Shown here piece after piece: positions 1 through 13,285 of a DNA stretch of 64,000 nt. Source of the DNA: Amphiprion ocellaris (taxonomy: Eukaryota; Chordata; Actinopteri; Pomacentridae); NCBI RefSeq assembly GCF_022539595.1, contig NC_072772.1, positions 23,401,602 to 23,465,601 on the forward strand, in the 5' to 3' direction. The notes under the pieces were generated by a model. The model had not been told where the DNA came from. It ran no database searches and was given only the letters and a program-made list of their open reading frames with translations. Each line of letters starts with the position of its first letter. The stretch's first letter is position 1. The translations under genes were made by a program, and so were the position numbers.

Positions 1-300
1 GATTAATCTCTGCCTGAAGATCAGCAGTGGTCCTCCTTCTGTCTCTAGTACTTCAAATCTTAAGGTGTCTGACATCTGTTTCAGTCAGCTTTTGTTTTCG
101 GCCTCTTCCAAGGCACATTTTCTAAGTATCAGTCTCTGCAATCCAGTCTACACCATACTTGACCACACTGTGAGAACATTTTAGGTCTTTCTGTATTTGT
201 GTCAAAGACCATCCAGCATCATGAAGTGTTTTAATTCAGACTCTATCTTTCTCAATGGTCTATGCTTAACCTTTTTGAACAGCAGTGAAGAATTCCTTTT
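1..300 (-). pseudogene. Tc1/mariner transposase fragment (N-terminal part), decayed
   Basis: Read on the minus strand, the segment gives pieces such as GRGRKQKLTETD and RDRRRTTADLQAEIN. These resemble the DNA-binding (second helix-turn-helix and linker) part of Tc1-family transposases. A TGA stop interrupts the reading between the two pieces. A further piece nearer 200-250 (LHDAGWSLTQIQKDLKCS) is in another frame, so there is at least one frameshift. No catalytic DDE part follows inside the window because the element runs off the left edge. It is a dead copy in an intron or upstream region. The family call rests on remembered motifs. Confidence 0.62.
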
Positions 301-409
301 TTATTGTAATTTTTATTTTTAACATTTTTGAGTTGAACATATATGGGAGGATTACCTTTACAAAAATATGGTTTCCACACACTTACATATTATTTCCACA
401 CATTTACAT

Positions 410-1700
410 ATTGTTTCTTTACTGAAAGTCCGAACTTACGGGCTTTACATACTCAGTCCACTTTGTCCAGATAGTGTAAAACTTGTCCCTTTGATTCCTG
501 AGGGTAAAAGAAAGCTTTTCCATGGTATAGATTTCTTGAATTATGCTAATCCAGTCTTCAATTGTCGGTGGGTCCGGTTTTAACCATTTCCTTGTTACAG
601 CTTTCTTACTTGCTGCCAGTAATATCCAGAGCAACCTTTGATCCGTCTTTCTCCAATCTATTACGTTCACATTACCCAAATACACATTTTCAAAGTTACA
701 GGGTATTTTACTGCCAAATATGTAATTAATATGCTCATACCTGTGTCCAATAAAATGTTATCACTGAACAATCCCAAAAAATGTGGAAGTGGTTAGCCCC
801 TGAGGATCCACAGGATCTCCAGCAAAGATCACCACAACCCTGATGTCTCTTTTGAATAGGTGTTGTAAAAAACCTGGTTAGATTCTTCCAACAAAACTCT
901 TGCCAAGTGTTAGAACCCGTAGTGGCCCATTGCAGTCTACATAAGTTCGCCCAACTTTCATTTGAAATTTCCATATTCCCTTCTATTTCCCATCTTTTCT
1001 TAATGTAGTCCGTACTGGCCTGTTTACCTCGTTGAATGGCTTTATATACTTTAGATATTATTTTCTTTTGAGGAAATGTTTTAATTAATGTTAGAAAAGT
1101 CTGTAAGAACCCCAAGTTACTTTCATCCCATGATGTTTTTATATTCTGATCAAAGTAATGTCTAACCTGTAAGTATCTATAGAAATCACCTTGACCTAAT
1201 CCCTATTTGTTTTGTAGAAATTCAAAACTTATAAACGCCCCCTTGTGGACAAAAGAGTAATAGCTAGTAAGTCCCTTTGAGACCCAACTTTTAAATCTTT
1301 TGTCATGGGCATTTGGCTTGAAGTCAGAGTCATACGCACACCACCTGAGGATTCGAGACAGATTTTCCAAGCTACAAATTTGCATAACTCTATGCCACGA
1401 ATTCAAGAGAGATTCATACATAGGGTCATTGGTAAAGTTGGTATTAGTTTGCAGTTTTTTGTCAACTAATAATGCCATAATTGGTATGTCCTTTGTAACA
1501 GTCCCTTCAACATCTTTCCATCCTGCCAAATAGGTGGGCGAACACAAACAGATTAAGGGTCTAATTTGTGCAGCATAGTAATATTTCCGAAGACAGGGAA
1601 GGCCTATCCCCCCAGCAGTGAGGAATTTCAAACTGGATTCACATTTTTAAACCAAAATTTGAGCCAGGACATTGGAATTCTCGGTGAAGTCAGAAATTAA
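410..1700 (-). pseudogene. L1/Tx1-like LINE ORF2, 3' end, broken
   Basis: Three minus-strand open pieces (about 1631-1203, 1115-735, 685-419) read in order as the C-terminal part of a non-LTR retrotransposon ORF2. The first contains GGIGLPCLRKYYYAAQIRPL, typical of the region after the reverse transcriptase in fish L1-clade elements. The second holds the C-terminal cysteine/histidine pattern ending in FHIFWDCSVITFYWTQV. The third has RLLWILLAASKKAVTRKW. The first two pieces share a frame but are separated by stops, and the third is frame-shifted. The copy is 5'-truncated near 1700, as usual for LINEs. It is not functional. Confidence 0.82.
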
Positions 1701-1865
1701 TCAAGAATAACATACAACCACTAACACAATTTGTTCTGTTTAGGAGTGCAAGCAAATAACTGTACTTTGACATCTCAATCTAAGTGCTTTACTATTTTTT
1801 CAGCTTTTTAGTAAAGCAGTAAATTAGAAAATTCATGGTTAACAAAAATGATTATATTTTAGCAC

Positions 1866-1903
1866 AGCTCTTTAATTAAAAGACATCATTTAATTAAAGA
1901 GCT
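1866..1903. repeat. Perfect AT-rich hairpin
   Basis: A 15-base arm (AGCTCTTTAATTAAA) is followed by an 8-base loop and the exact reverse complement. It could fold as a stem-loop or be a relic of a small palindromic element. No function can be assigned. Confidence 0.8.
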
Positions 1904-2135
1904 GGTGAATTAACCATTACAGAAACATAAAATATTCTGTTAATCAGCAATACTGTTAATTTAGGGCAGCAGTGGTGGCAAACACCTTGCACTGGGTGGT
2001 GGTCTAATACATTTGTTATACATTTGCATATACATATGAACTTCATAATAAAGCTGATTTCTTTGTTTTAGAAACATCATAAATACTCTACAACCTGAAG
2101 ATAAGCAAAAATAAATAAATCTGGTGCTAGTCTAA

Positions 2136-2235
2136 CCCAGTGGTTCCCAAATTGTTTGGCTTGGAGCCCCCCCTATAAGCTGCACCCCAGCCCCAGCACC
2201 CCCTCAGCCGGCTGCTCATAGACACCAATGTCATT
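2136..2235. mobile_element. Possible hAT-type terminal repeat remnant
   Basis: The stretch starts CAGTGGTTCCCAA and runs into a C-rich tract of the kind seen at the ends of hAT-superfamily elements in vertebrates. No partner inverted repeat or target duplication was found, so this is a weak call. Confidence 0.3.
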
Positions 2236-2361
2236 TCTGCAGCTCGAAAGACAGCTACTTTTGATTAAACTGGACTTGTAGCACATTGTCTACCTTACAC
2301 CGATGGAAAAGATGCATCGTTTATGTTTAGACAACGTATATTTAATGAGTTATTGATGCAG

Positions 2362-2658
2362 GAAATGACATTAAATGAATGATAAATCCAGTCTAGACAT
2401 TGTTAATGTGGTAAATGACTATTCTAGCTGGAAACAGCTGATTTTTAATGGAATATCTCCATAGGGGTACAGAGGAACATTTCCAGCAACCATCACTCCT
2501 GTGTTCTAATGCTACATTGTGTTAGCTAATGGTGTTGAAAGGCTAATTGATGATTAGAAAACCCTTGTGTAGTTATGCTAGCACATGAATAAAAGTGTGA
2601 GCTTTCATGTAAAATGTGAAATTGTCTAGGTGACACCAAACTTTTGAAGCGTAGTGTA
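2362..2658. mobile_element. Miniature Tc1-type element, family A, copy 1 (one end lost)
   Basis: This shares a long, almost identical core with copies at 42482-42853, 51541-51909 and 54603-54980. Shared blocks include TCCAGTCTAGACATTGTTAA and CATTTCCAGCAACCATCACT. Its right end keeps the terminal motif ending CGTAGTGTA, but the left terminal repeat is missing, replaced by unrelated sequence before about 2362. It has no coding capacity. By comparison with complete copies it has lost roughly 70 bases. Confidence 0.85.
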
Positions 2659-2659
2659 T

Positions 2660-4317
2660 TTTCATAGAAACATTTGTGACTTTAAGCATTAAGTCTGTGT
2701 ACATGGTTTATCATTCTGTGCACAAAATGTAACAATTCGTTCCTCGGTTTATTAGTTCATTTGCATAGGTTATTAAGCCACTAACATGGTTTATTGATAG
2801 TTTTGCTCTATAACCCCATAGGCGCAGGTGTATTTAGTGTTTCCACTGTGAACTTCTGCCATCCAGCCATGAAAATTGATTACTAGATTGCCAAAGCAGG
2901 TGTAAATGGAAGTAAACATTGTCTGTTCCAATTTACATTCTATAAAACAAATTGTAATCTCTGTGCAGTTTAGATATACAATATTGAAAATACAGGGCCC
3001 ACATGAGCATGAAACAGAAGTCAGTACACCTTTCTTTACTAAGATTCAAATTCTCAATGTTTATAATACTTCAAGTGCTTTATTTTTGATGAATGACTCC
3101 ATCCTCTTCAGCATGGAGGATACCAGTTTTCACAAACCCCTGGAAAGATGTTCTGCCTTTGCTCAGAGACTGGTTTTTCAGCTGCTCTTTGCTGGAATTG
3201 TAGGTTGCTCTGCCTTTCTCCGTAAAATATCCCAAAGGTGTTCTATTGTAATTAAGTCAGGCGACATATTTGACCAGACCATTGTTCACACCTCATTTTG
3301 TAACAATGTTCATGCAGTTAGAGATTAATGTCTGCTGTTATGATTGGACAACCATGGGTGTACTCAGTTTTGTCAGTATATTATATTTATAATATACTTA
3401 CTTTGGTTGCATTGAGTTTCTACTAGTTGTTCAACAGAAATAAAGCTGTTATTGAGAAGTGATGCAATATGAATCTTTTTTTTTTTTACTGATATTGCAC
3501 AAGAATGTACTCACTTTCATTATATATTGTTCTTAGGTCTCTGCAATTTTACCCCTTTAGGATGTAGGTACCTTTAGCATTTGCTTATACCTAACAGCCA
3601 GCATGAGCACATTCATGCCTTCAAGATGATAAACCAAACACCCAGGAACAGCTCAAGTCATAAGTCATAATATTTTTAATTTTAGCATTGCATTCATAGG
3701 TCTGGTCAGGTTTTAAAAGTCTCAGAGAACCATTTCACCATAGTTCTTTCAAGTAATTCAGCTATGCAGGAAGTCAGCAAGCCACCCCAGACTTGTAGTG
3801 TAATGCACAGACCCAAAAATGAAGGGCCCTATAAATCTTTCAAAGCTGTTTTTGCCAAATGCCTAGAGTAAGCAACCTAGCCTATCAGTAATTGAATAGG
3901 GTGGTGTCTTGCTGCACAGTATCCTAATACATATGTGCATAGATGACATAAACCCTCTCGTCTTTCCTACTTTGTCACTCTTAGGTCGTGTTTAGTTTTT
4001 AGCTCTGTTGACAATAAGGCTGTAAGCATTTGTTTTGCAGTGCTACACACAGTCTTTTCTAGGGGTACTAGAAGGGGTACTAGAAAAGACTGTAGTATGT
4101 GTATATTGTGTAATGAATATCACAGCCTCTAGAGGACACTTCTTATTGGTACATTAAAGATACCTTCGACCTTTCTTTGCTAATGAACACAGTGAATGAC
4201 TTTCAAATATTGGAAGTATTTCTACTCTCTATTCTCCTCTGTATTCCTTTCTCTTACTCCTCTCTCCAATCTCTGTCAATATTAACACACCTGACTCATG
4301 TCCTCCTGTGTCTCCAG
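2660..4317. other. Upstream intron, no gene seen
   Basis: No conserved coding exon was found. An open frame at 2906-3328 looks like decayed transposon sequence rather than a gene. The stretch around 3340-3480 has an AT-rich, AATAAAGC-containing tail reminiscent of fish transposon ends. A 13-base inverted repeat lies at 4050-4092. The last bases before 4318 form the pyrimidine tract and AG of the first visible sgsm2 exon. Confidence 0.5.
4050..4092. repeat. Inverted repeat with direct-repeat loop
   Basis: CAGTCTTTTCTAG (4050-4062) is matched by its exact reverse complement at 4080-4092. The loop contains the repeated word GGGGTACTAGAA/GGGGTACTAGAA, which overlaps the second arm. This is a local hairpin of unknown meaning. 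Confidence 0.75.
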
Positions 4318-4486
4318 CTGCCATTGAGGCCTGCCTGGGTCATCTGTTGAAGAGACGGGCAGCTGGGTTTCTCCGCAGCGACAAGATCGCAGCCCTGTTC
4401 ACCAAAGTTGGCAAAGTCTACGACACCGCCGGCGAAGTTTGCCGTAAAGTTCAAGAGCAGCTTCAGCAGCAGGCTGAACTCACAAG
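4318..4486 (+). CDS. sgsm2: sgsm2 exon 1 of window (RUN domain start)
   Basis: The exon begins after a pyrimidine-rich acceptor ending TCTCCAG, with two bases completing a split Ala codon, and ends AG before GTTGGT. It encodes about 56 residues including LKRRAAGFLRSDKIAALFTK, a strongly conserved block at the start of the RUN domain in SGSM1/2. The tail (KVQEQLQQQAEL) is a short predicted coiled segment with one more Gln than the human form I remember. The leading split codon proves that at least one coding exon lies upstream of the window. Confidence 0.95.
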
Positions 4487-7300
4487 GTTGGTCACACAGA
4501 TGTCCTGGTGCTTTGTTTTTACTTTCTCACTGCTATACAGAATTCATACAAAGATGTTCATGTTGTAAGGTTCTAGCAGAATTAGCTCCCCTAACATCAG
4601 ACTGAAGAACCCAGTATTTTTCTACAGACCTGTTTGATTTGATTCAGAAATTAAAAGGCTAACGCTACTGATGCTCTCTTAGCATCTGAGTTTATCCCTA
4701 TCTATTAAGACAAGTCACTTTACAAAACAGCAGTTTTATTCGATCCAGCATGTACAAAATAGTGTCATAGATTGTCACCTATAATACAATTCTTTGTCCC
4801 TATATGAAAACCCAGATAGCTTGCTGACGTCCAGCACTTTACAACTGCTCACTAAATGTTGTTCAAGACACAGTTTAGATTTCATGCCTAAGTTTCAGTT
4901 CCTCGGTTTGTGATTGGAGCGTTTGAACCGGAGACCATACCTGACACCACTGTCAGAATTTAATTTATATAAATTAAGTGAATCTGCCATCTTAATTAGA
5001 GAGTAAGAGACACTCTTCTCCATCGCAGCCCACTTTGTGAAGGAGGATAAGACTGATACTGTAGGTTTAATTATGCAACAGAACCTCAACTAATTAGCAT
5101 CACACACAATTAATCTACTGTGAGAGACATTTTTTATACAGGGTGGACACAATAACAGGGACATCTGCAATCTACCAAAGTCCCCCTGCAGCTTGTCCTA
5201 CTGCTGTAAGATTACAGACTTAAGTCACAGCAGACTGACTGTTCATGTAGGTTGTCAGTCTACCTTCAGAATACCTCAATGAAATTCATGTCATTCAGTC
5301 ATGGCAGAATACCAAATGCCAGGATGCTGTTAAACCGAAATTTAACTCAGACATTATTTATATTAAAACCTGTGGATTTCCTGCCAAAGAAACTGTGTTG
5401 GAAAATACATTTACTGTATTTCTGTGTTCACTCAGCTTTTAGTGAGAAAATCTAATCTGTCTTCACACTTGCACATTCCCTTTGCTTTCTTTCGTGGTTA
5501 AAGTTCAGGGTGACATGAAACTGACTGTGAAGCCACGATAAAGACAAGAAAAAAAAGTTTGTGCTGAACTATACAGAGGAAGCAGGACAGTCCTCCAGCT
5601 CTGGAGCTCTACTCACAAGTATAAAGGAGAGAGAGAGACCACTTACAAATGTTTGAATAAATACAGGATAGACACCTGCTGAGTTGTATGATTTACTGAC
5701 AGAGTTCCTTCACAAAACTGAAAATGAAAAAGAGCATCCTGCATAACCCTATCCTGAACAGTAGTAGCAAAGTGTTTCAGTTAAGTGCCTTGATGCATTT
5801 GGTAGTAAAAAAAAATGTGCACATTTATTATTTTTTTTTTGCCTCACTTTTTAAGTTTGATATTTGAATGTCTGGTTTATTGATTACCCTATTAACTGTG
5901 TAATAATCCTTTACATTATTATTCCATTCACCTAATCATTCATTGATTGTAATAAAGCCAGTGCTTTGTGAACTTTGGCAGTTTAATGCTTTCATTGTTT
6001 TAAGGATCCTGCTGTGTCTGTCTGACAGTAACTCGCTCTTAGACAAATTTCCCCAGAGAGCAATAAAGTATATGTTAACCTTAGATCACAGTGCAGAATT
6101 AAGATGGTTTGTTTATTTGCAGCTCCTCTGCTGCCTCACTGAATTAACAAGCTATTAACTGACTTCAAACCTGTTGTTAGTGTGATCACAACACTGCTGG
6201 ACACTACTTTATAGGCAGAAAACAGTCAGATCTTTACCCATGATTTTGTGCGCAAGAAAGTGCAAAACAATCTAAGAGCCTTTTATGAACCTTATAAATT
6301 TTGAATTTCTTTTCATGTTTTTAGCATTCCAACTGGCAATTTCCATTACATATTTAAAGTTATGAAAGCATATTATTAAATATCTAATGTTTTTAAATGG
6401 CATTGTCTTCCAACATCAAGCCTAACCACAGACTGGTCTATCACATTTTATTTATTTATTTTTGTTGTTTTCATTCATGTCGCATCAGCAGCTGCCTCGG
6501 CACCATTTTCTGTTCTAACATATTAGCATGCAGTAGCATTATAGAGTGGTCTGAACTACCCTTTGACACATTAGTAACACTGGAGCATTTATTTTCTGCC
6601 AGTTTGAATCATTTACACGACAGATTTATTTAGGCATTTGCCATTCCTTGTACAACATGTCAATATCACAATGTTAAGCACACAGTTACCGATACACTCC
6701 ATCACCAGCTGACACAATCTCTGGTCAGTTGAGTGTTTACTAAAGCTGAGCAGTGTGTGTACACACTGTGATAAGCCTCAGGCTGGTGTCTAGGTGTGTA
6801 TGTGCATGAGAGGTGTGTATACTTGTGCATTTCTGCGTGTATATGTGCACACACAGAGCACGATAAACTGCTTTATCTGCAGGCACTTAGGTACTAGCTG
6901 TGCTGTTTGCCAGCCCATTAATTGTCTATTAGACTGAGCCACATGGCTACCTCATGTCTCTCCATGGCTGCAGAGAAAAATGAAGGAGACAAAGCTTTGT
7001 GCATCAAGCACACACACATAACTGCTGTACAAACAGTAGAGCATAGGCAGAAGGTGCAGCGAGACATCATTGCAACACAGTTGTGTTATGTGATGTAAAT
7101 CAGCGGTGTTAAATGTGTATGAGTACGCTGGGCGCTAAGCTCTCCATCTTCATATCAGCCGCTGTCTCCCGTTCATCTGTCACATCTCATTGGCCTTTAT
7201 TTCCCCAGACAGACTGCACACAACATTAAAGCCTATTATTGTGTGTAGATCTGGTTCGCACAAGTCACACCCCTCCACCAGAATCCATACATGCATTCAG

Positions 7301-7345
<45 letters not shown>

Positions 7346-7653
7346 GCATGTTTCCACCATCACCATCCCCCCTCTCCCTGTCATCCTACCTCAGGGCTCC
7401 ATCTCTCATTTACTGTGGTTGCCATGGGAACGTGGTTTGCGCCACTGGCTGCGAAAGAACCGGAGAGCATGATGGGAAACAAGAGACAGAGAGAAAGAAT
7501 ATGAGCAGACATCAACAGTGGAATAAAGAGTTGAAGGGAATGGTAATTACAGCAGAGCAGGACTGGGCAATGTAGTAGATGCATCTTTGGCTGAATGGAA
7601 AGTTCTTTTCCTTTAAATTCTTGTCCAAAAAAAGCCAAATTAAGTTATTCCAC

Positions 7654-7684
<31 letters not shown>

Positions 7685-7799
7685 TTCAACACTGTACTTC
7701 CTCGAAGTCCCAGAGACTCACACATCAAGTTTGAAACTGATCGGAAACACAAAAAACATTTTAGAACTCTGCTGTAGAACTCATCGACAACCAAAGAAG

Positions 7800-7864
<65 letters not shown>

Positions 7865-10800
7865 GTGTGCGCGTGCGTGCGTGTGTGCGTGCGTGCGTGC
7901 GTGCGTGCGTGTGTGTGTGTCTCAGTGCCCGGGGCAGGTCTGGTGAACAGGCTGTACTTCAGCTTGTGTTTGCCAGTAGACACTGTCATGGTTTCTTGTC
8001 CCTTTGTGATGTATTCCTTTATAACCTTCTATCTTCAACTCTGTTTTTAATCTGTTCCTTACCAAGACATAGCACAGTGATAAATTACCAGTCCACCGCC
8101 CTCTTTTCCTCTTTGTGCCTCTCCTTCTCTCTCAGGGTAAAGAGCAAGACTACCATAACATCAGCCTTCATTTCTTATTCTGCAGTACAGGCAGTAGACT
8201 TGCTGTGGCAATAGATTTCACACACTTTAAAGAATAATGCCATTTTAATACAAATCATGCTCTTATCTTTATTGTTTTGTCCTTAAATGTAATAATGTTG
8301 TATTCACTCAAGTGATTATGGAAATCTCAGATGTGGCGACGGTGATCAGTTTAGCGGGCAAGAACCCAAAATGGTCATCTGATCAGCTCACTTCACCTTC
8401 TAATAACATGACATGATCATTGTAACTTTATTTATGTGCACAGTTCATGTAGCAAGTGCCACTCTAAGTGCTTTACGTCATCCATCCAACCATCAACAAT
8501 ACACCATTTAATCCTCTGTATGGTGACGGGTGGCTGGAGTCTATCCCAGCTCACTGAGTCAGTGAGACTCAGTAGAACCCACACAGGCGCAGCGAGAACA
8601 TGGAAACTCCAGACAAATTCCAGGCCAAGATTCTAACCCAGGACCTTGTAGCTGTGAGGCGACAGGGCCAACCCCTTCATCACTGCCGCCCACTTTATAT
8701 CATGAAAATAGAGTAAAATACAAATATAAGAAATAATTGTAATAAAAGAAAAGACAATAAATGTCCATTTTAAAGTACTTAATTTACCTGATACTAGTAA
8801 ATTACATGAACCAACATAAAAACTGCATAAACGCAAACCTAAAGCAGCTCGTCCTACTTATTTGAAGTAATTTTCTTGTATTTCCTGAGCTCAGCAATTT
8901 TTGTTTGTTTGTTGTTGACAGTTCAGTAATAGAAATGCAGTCACTTACTTCTGGGAGAAACTGTACAAAAATGTCAGATCATGGTACCTCACTCCAGACC
9001 TTCCCAGTCACTAAAGGCTCTTTGCCTTTGGACATATTTGGACAGTTACTGAACCCTTTGCACCTCACTCATGCTGTCTCTTATGAATCGTAATGTATTT
9101 TAAAGTATCTCCAGGATTTTAGTGTATAGCACTCAGATGAAGTCTGTTGTTGTTATTCAACTCTACATCTGCCAGCATAGCTGTTAAAATCTTAGAAAAT
9201 TTCAACATCTGAACAATTGTCATCAGCCACAAAAATTGGAATTCACACTATGCAAATCCAGAGGCTTTATAATCCATCCTGACATACTTCTTTTCATATT
9301 CATGTCTGTTCAAAATGCAATCTTGTTTTAATCGTTGTAATCAATTCAGTTAGCTACATGCTGACATTTGTTGACATTTGAAATTTGTACAGACCAATGA
9401 CAGCGCAGCGTGGAGGAGAGACAGCACACCGTAGGATGTTTTCAGAGAGGAGTTACACATTTGATCAGACCTTCTATAATTACAAATAGATTATACTCGT
9501 ATGTGAACAGATGCTTAGAAGGAGCACATCATAATGAAAGGCATAATAAGTCTATTTTCTGAATGATATCTGCACAGTGATGTAGTGTTCATTCACCTCT
9601 CATAAAATATTAAGTCACAAGTCAGTCCCAAATCAAAATACTCATTGAGAGTAGCAACATTAGGCACCGTTGGTGACAAACACTGCTGTGCTGTGGAGGC
9701 AATCAGTCTTTTTATCTCCAGACCTTACTTTCATGTTGACAAATAAATTCATTCATTGTAATCAATCCGCTAAAAGCAGCACTTGCCTGGCCCTTTTCGA
9801 CCAAGCTGGGTCCAGTTCTAGTTTGGAGCCAGTGTCTGACTTAGCACCAGTTCTTTGTGTTTCCATCAACTGAGCACCGACTCCAGGCTCCAAAAACTGG
9901 TGCTTTTCAGGCACCCTCTCTTTGCTGGGCCAGAATTAAGAACCGAATACGTCATGGGCTGGGGGCGGGGTTACGGTGACCGACGATCAACGGTGAAAAC
10001 ACAGAACCACCATTTTTAAAGTAGTAGTAGTAGTGGTAGTAGTAGTACTAGTAGTAGTGGCAGTGTTTAGTGTTGGTGTTTTGAAAACCGGTAAATATGG
10101 ATGCCAATTAATCCAAGCAGCAGTGATCTGAGGAGGAGAGCCAGTGCTTCCTGGAACTGTGGTCTTCAACTGAAACTGTCATTACAAGCAGCGATTCTGT
10201 AACCTGAAACGAATCAGAAAATATTCACTTAATCTGTCTTAGACTTGTTTAATATTGGAAACAACTGAAATTGTGAAAGATTTTCTGTAATATATATTGT
10301 GATATGAAAAAACAGCTGAGTAAACATAGAATGAGTATAACTGAGCAACTGTAAGACACACTCTGTGACCAAATGCTGCAGTCTGGTGCACTTATTCAGG
10401 GCAGCAGCCTTCATTATGTTCACCTCATTGTCTCTTGTTATACAGACTTGATGTCTCTCATGAAGCCCCAGGCAGCCTTCTCTCATCTCCTTTGTGAGGT
10501 TCTCATTTGTATGATCATTCAGGGAAAATGCCTTTTGGAAACAGCGTCTTTTCAGTTGGAAGTCCTCATTAATAAAGTGGAAGGTCAGACTCATGTAGGA
10601 CTGCGTAATATCCACTGTGACAGCTCTGTTTCAACTCTGCGTTTTTTATACCGCTCTGGGATGGCAGATTGAGCAAGATATTACATCCTGCTTGTCAAGC
10701 GACAGGATCATGTTCTTAAAATCTTCTTTGAAATGTTAATCATGTCTATCACAAGGTGAGAAGTTATCACATCAGCGATTTCTCCTGCCATTTTGAACTT

Positions 10801-13199
10801 TTGTCATGTGATGCAAGACTGGCAAAGGTACCTGAAACAGTTTTTAGCTTTGGTAACATTCAGATCTTTCTTTGTACTCATCATATAGAGCTTTGTGGTG
10901 GCGATTTAAATCGTCAGACAAATTAGTTGTCTTATGTAGCAAAAAAAATGGTTGAAATGTGATATATTTTAGTTAATTTGACTTACTTCTAATCTATCCT
11001 CTATGCAGCAAGAAAGCTCAGAATCTTTCTCAAAGAACTTCAGTCATAACTGGCTGATATCTCCACATTTGAAGTGATCCATTATATTTACATTCACCAT
11101 TTCTAGGTAAAAGCCATTGGGCCTCATGCCAGTATGACCAGTACAACATATTTTTTCTTAAATGACACATTTAAGTAACTTCTTAAGTTTTTGGTTGTTT
11201 TTTTTTTATATACATTTCCACCTAAAAAACATTCCCAAATTTTGGCAGTAACAGCTCCAAACTATAAGACCAAAGTGAACAACTTTGTGTTTTATGGATA
11301 GGAGACAGGAATTGTGAAGTATAGTGAGTTCCCTCATCTGTGTCGGCAGGCCAGAGTGTGATCTGAAGAACTCCAGCAATGACATTTTTACTTCTGCCTC
11401 ACCAAAACTGTAAATAAGACAAGTGAACCAGTGATGCTGATGTCATTGAACCTGTTCAAACAATTCTCAACTGCAAATTGGATGCAGCTGAAGTGAAGCA
11501 AGTGAAGAAGTGCTACATCCATTTATTCAGTCATACCAGGCATCCTCTTGAGTGACTGTACCACACTTGACAACCTCAGAGGAAATGTTCTGCTTGCATT
11601 TTTAGAACAGATAATGCCTTGATCAGCCAGGCAATCTTCTGTTGACTTAAGTTAAAATGTTGTCTTCTCTCTTCTTATGGACAGATAATTCACAATTCTT
11701 TACAGAGGGAAGACAGATAATGAATAGCTTGCCAATGTACTGAGAACTTTCATAGATGTTATCATACTTGGCAGAAATGTAGTCCTTTGTCCAGATCCAT
11801 GATCTTGTGTAACGTCACCTCCCTGTATGCAAATGTTCCACCTCTACAATTCACTCATCACTATTTTGAGGGAAGACCAAAGCCATATTCTTTGTTTATC
11901 TGTGCCCAAGATGACTGTAATTGGTTTGAAGAAATACAAACAAGCCAAAGCATTTTCCCCCTGTATCACAATGATAATGGCATAGCCAGACTGCCATGAT
12001 CTACGGAATGGGCTGGCAAAGTAAGACTAAGGTAGACATAACTGCAAATACAGATGTGTGACAACAATGAAATTAAAAACCAACATAAAGTTTCTTAGTA
12101 AGGTCTTGAACCACCATGTGCTGACAGAACAGCTTTAATGCTCCTTGGCATTGATTCTCTGGAACTCTACAGACAAGATGAAGACATTGGTGGTGAAGAG
12201 CTCTGTCTAACTTGTTGATCAAAACTGTGTTCAGTCGGGTTCAGTTTTGGTCACTGTGATGGCCATAGGATATGTTTTACATCATTTACACGTTCATCAT
12301 ACCGTTCAGTGACCCCGTGTGCAATATGGATGGGAGGATTGTAATCCTGGAAGAGGCCACTCCCATCAGGATGAATGTCATCACACTCAAACCTACGGAC
12401 ATTTCAGCATATTTTTGGACTGGGGGAGGAAGCCAGAGTACCTAGAGAAAACCCAGGCTTGCACAGGGAGAACATGGAAACTCCATGCAGAAAGATCCCA
12501 GGCACAGGCCGGGGCGCAAACCGGTGATCTTCTAGCTCTGAGATGACAGTGCTAACCACCGAGTCAATGTGCAGCCCTGCCAGCATACACTCTCACGAAA
12601 AATGTTGGTAAGATTGGCAGACATTTTTGATTGAAACATAGACTGCATATGAAAAAAGTGTAGTGTCAATGTTTCAAAAGTGAAGCTGATGCAGTGGTGC
12701 CTTATAACTGCATTTTATCTTCTAATTTTGATTTTTGCTGATTTGGGACCAAATAAACACAAACACAAACCTAGTACCAATGCCATCCAACCCAAGTACT
12801 TTTACCCCATGGCCGCAGAAGAAAAGACTGATGCTATCAAGCTGCTTAAAATGTGTTTTTAGAAAAGGGGTCTTTGAAACGAAAGAATTTTTGGGTGCAT
12901 AAATGTAAGATAAGAGATCAGATCTCTGAAGATACTAGACAGAGTTCACCAGACTAATTACAGACTAATAGTGCTATTAGTCAGCTCTGTCACCAGTGTG
13001 GGATAGACATTAGTGTATAGCCAGTAAATACAATCAAGGTAACAGAAAAAGCAGCCAATGCCATTTAACAGTAAATAAACACACTGCAGCACACTGCATG
13101 GTTTATTTAGAGGCAGAAGATCCCATCTCTTTTACATTCTGTCATATCTCTGACATCATCCTGATTCTCCTCACCATCCTCTAGAGTACTGACACTACA

Positions 13200-13285
<86 letters not shown>

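Noticed and set aside
2906..3328. 140-codon plus-strand frame
   Set aside because: No family resemblance as a gene, and the surrounding sequence looks like decayed transposon.
7731..8214. Overlapping open frames of Arg-Ala-Cys-Val repeats on both strands
   Set aside because: They are translations of the (GCGT)n repeat, which has no stops in any frame.
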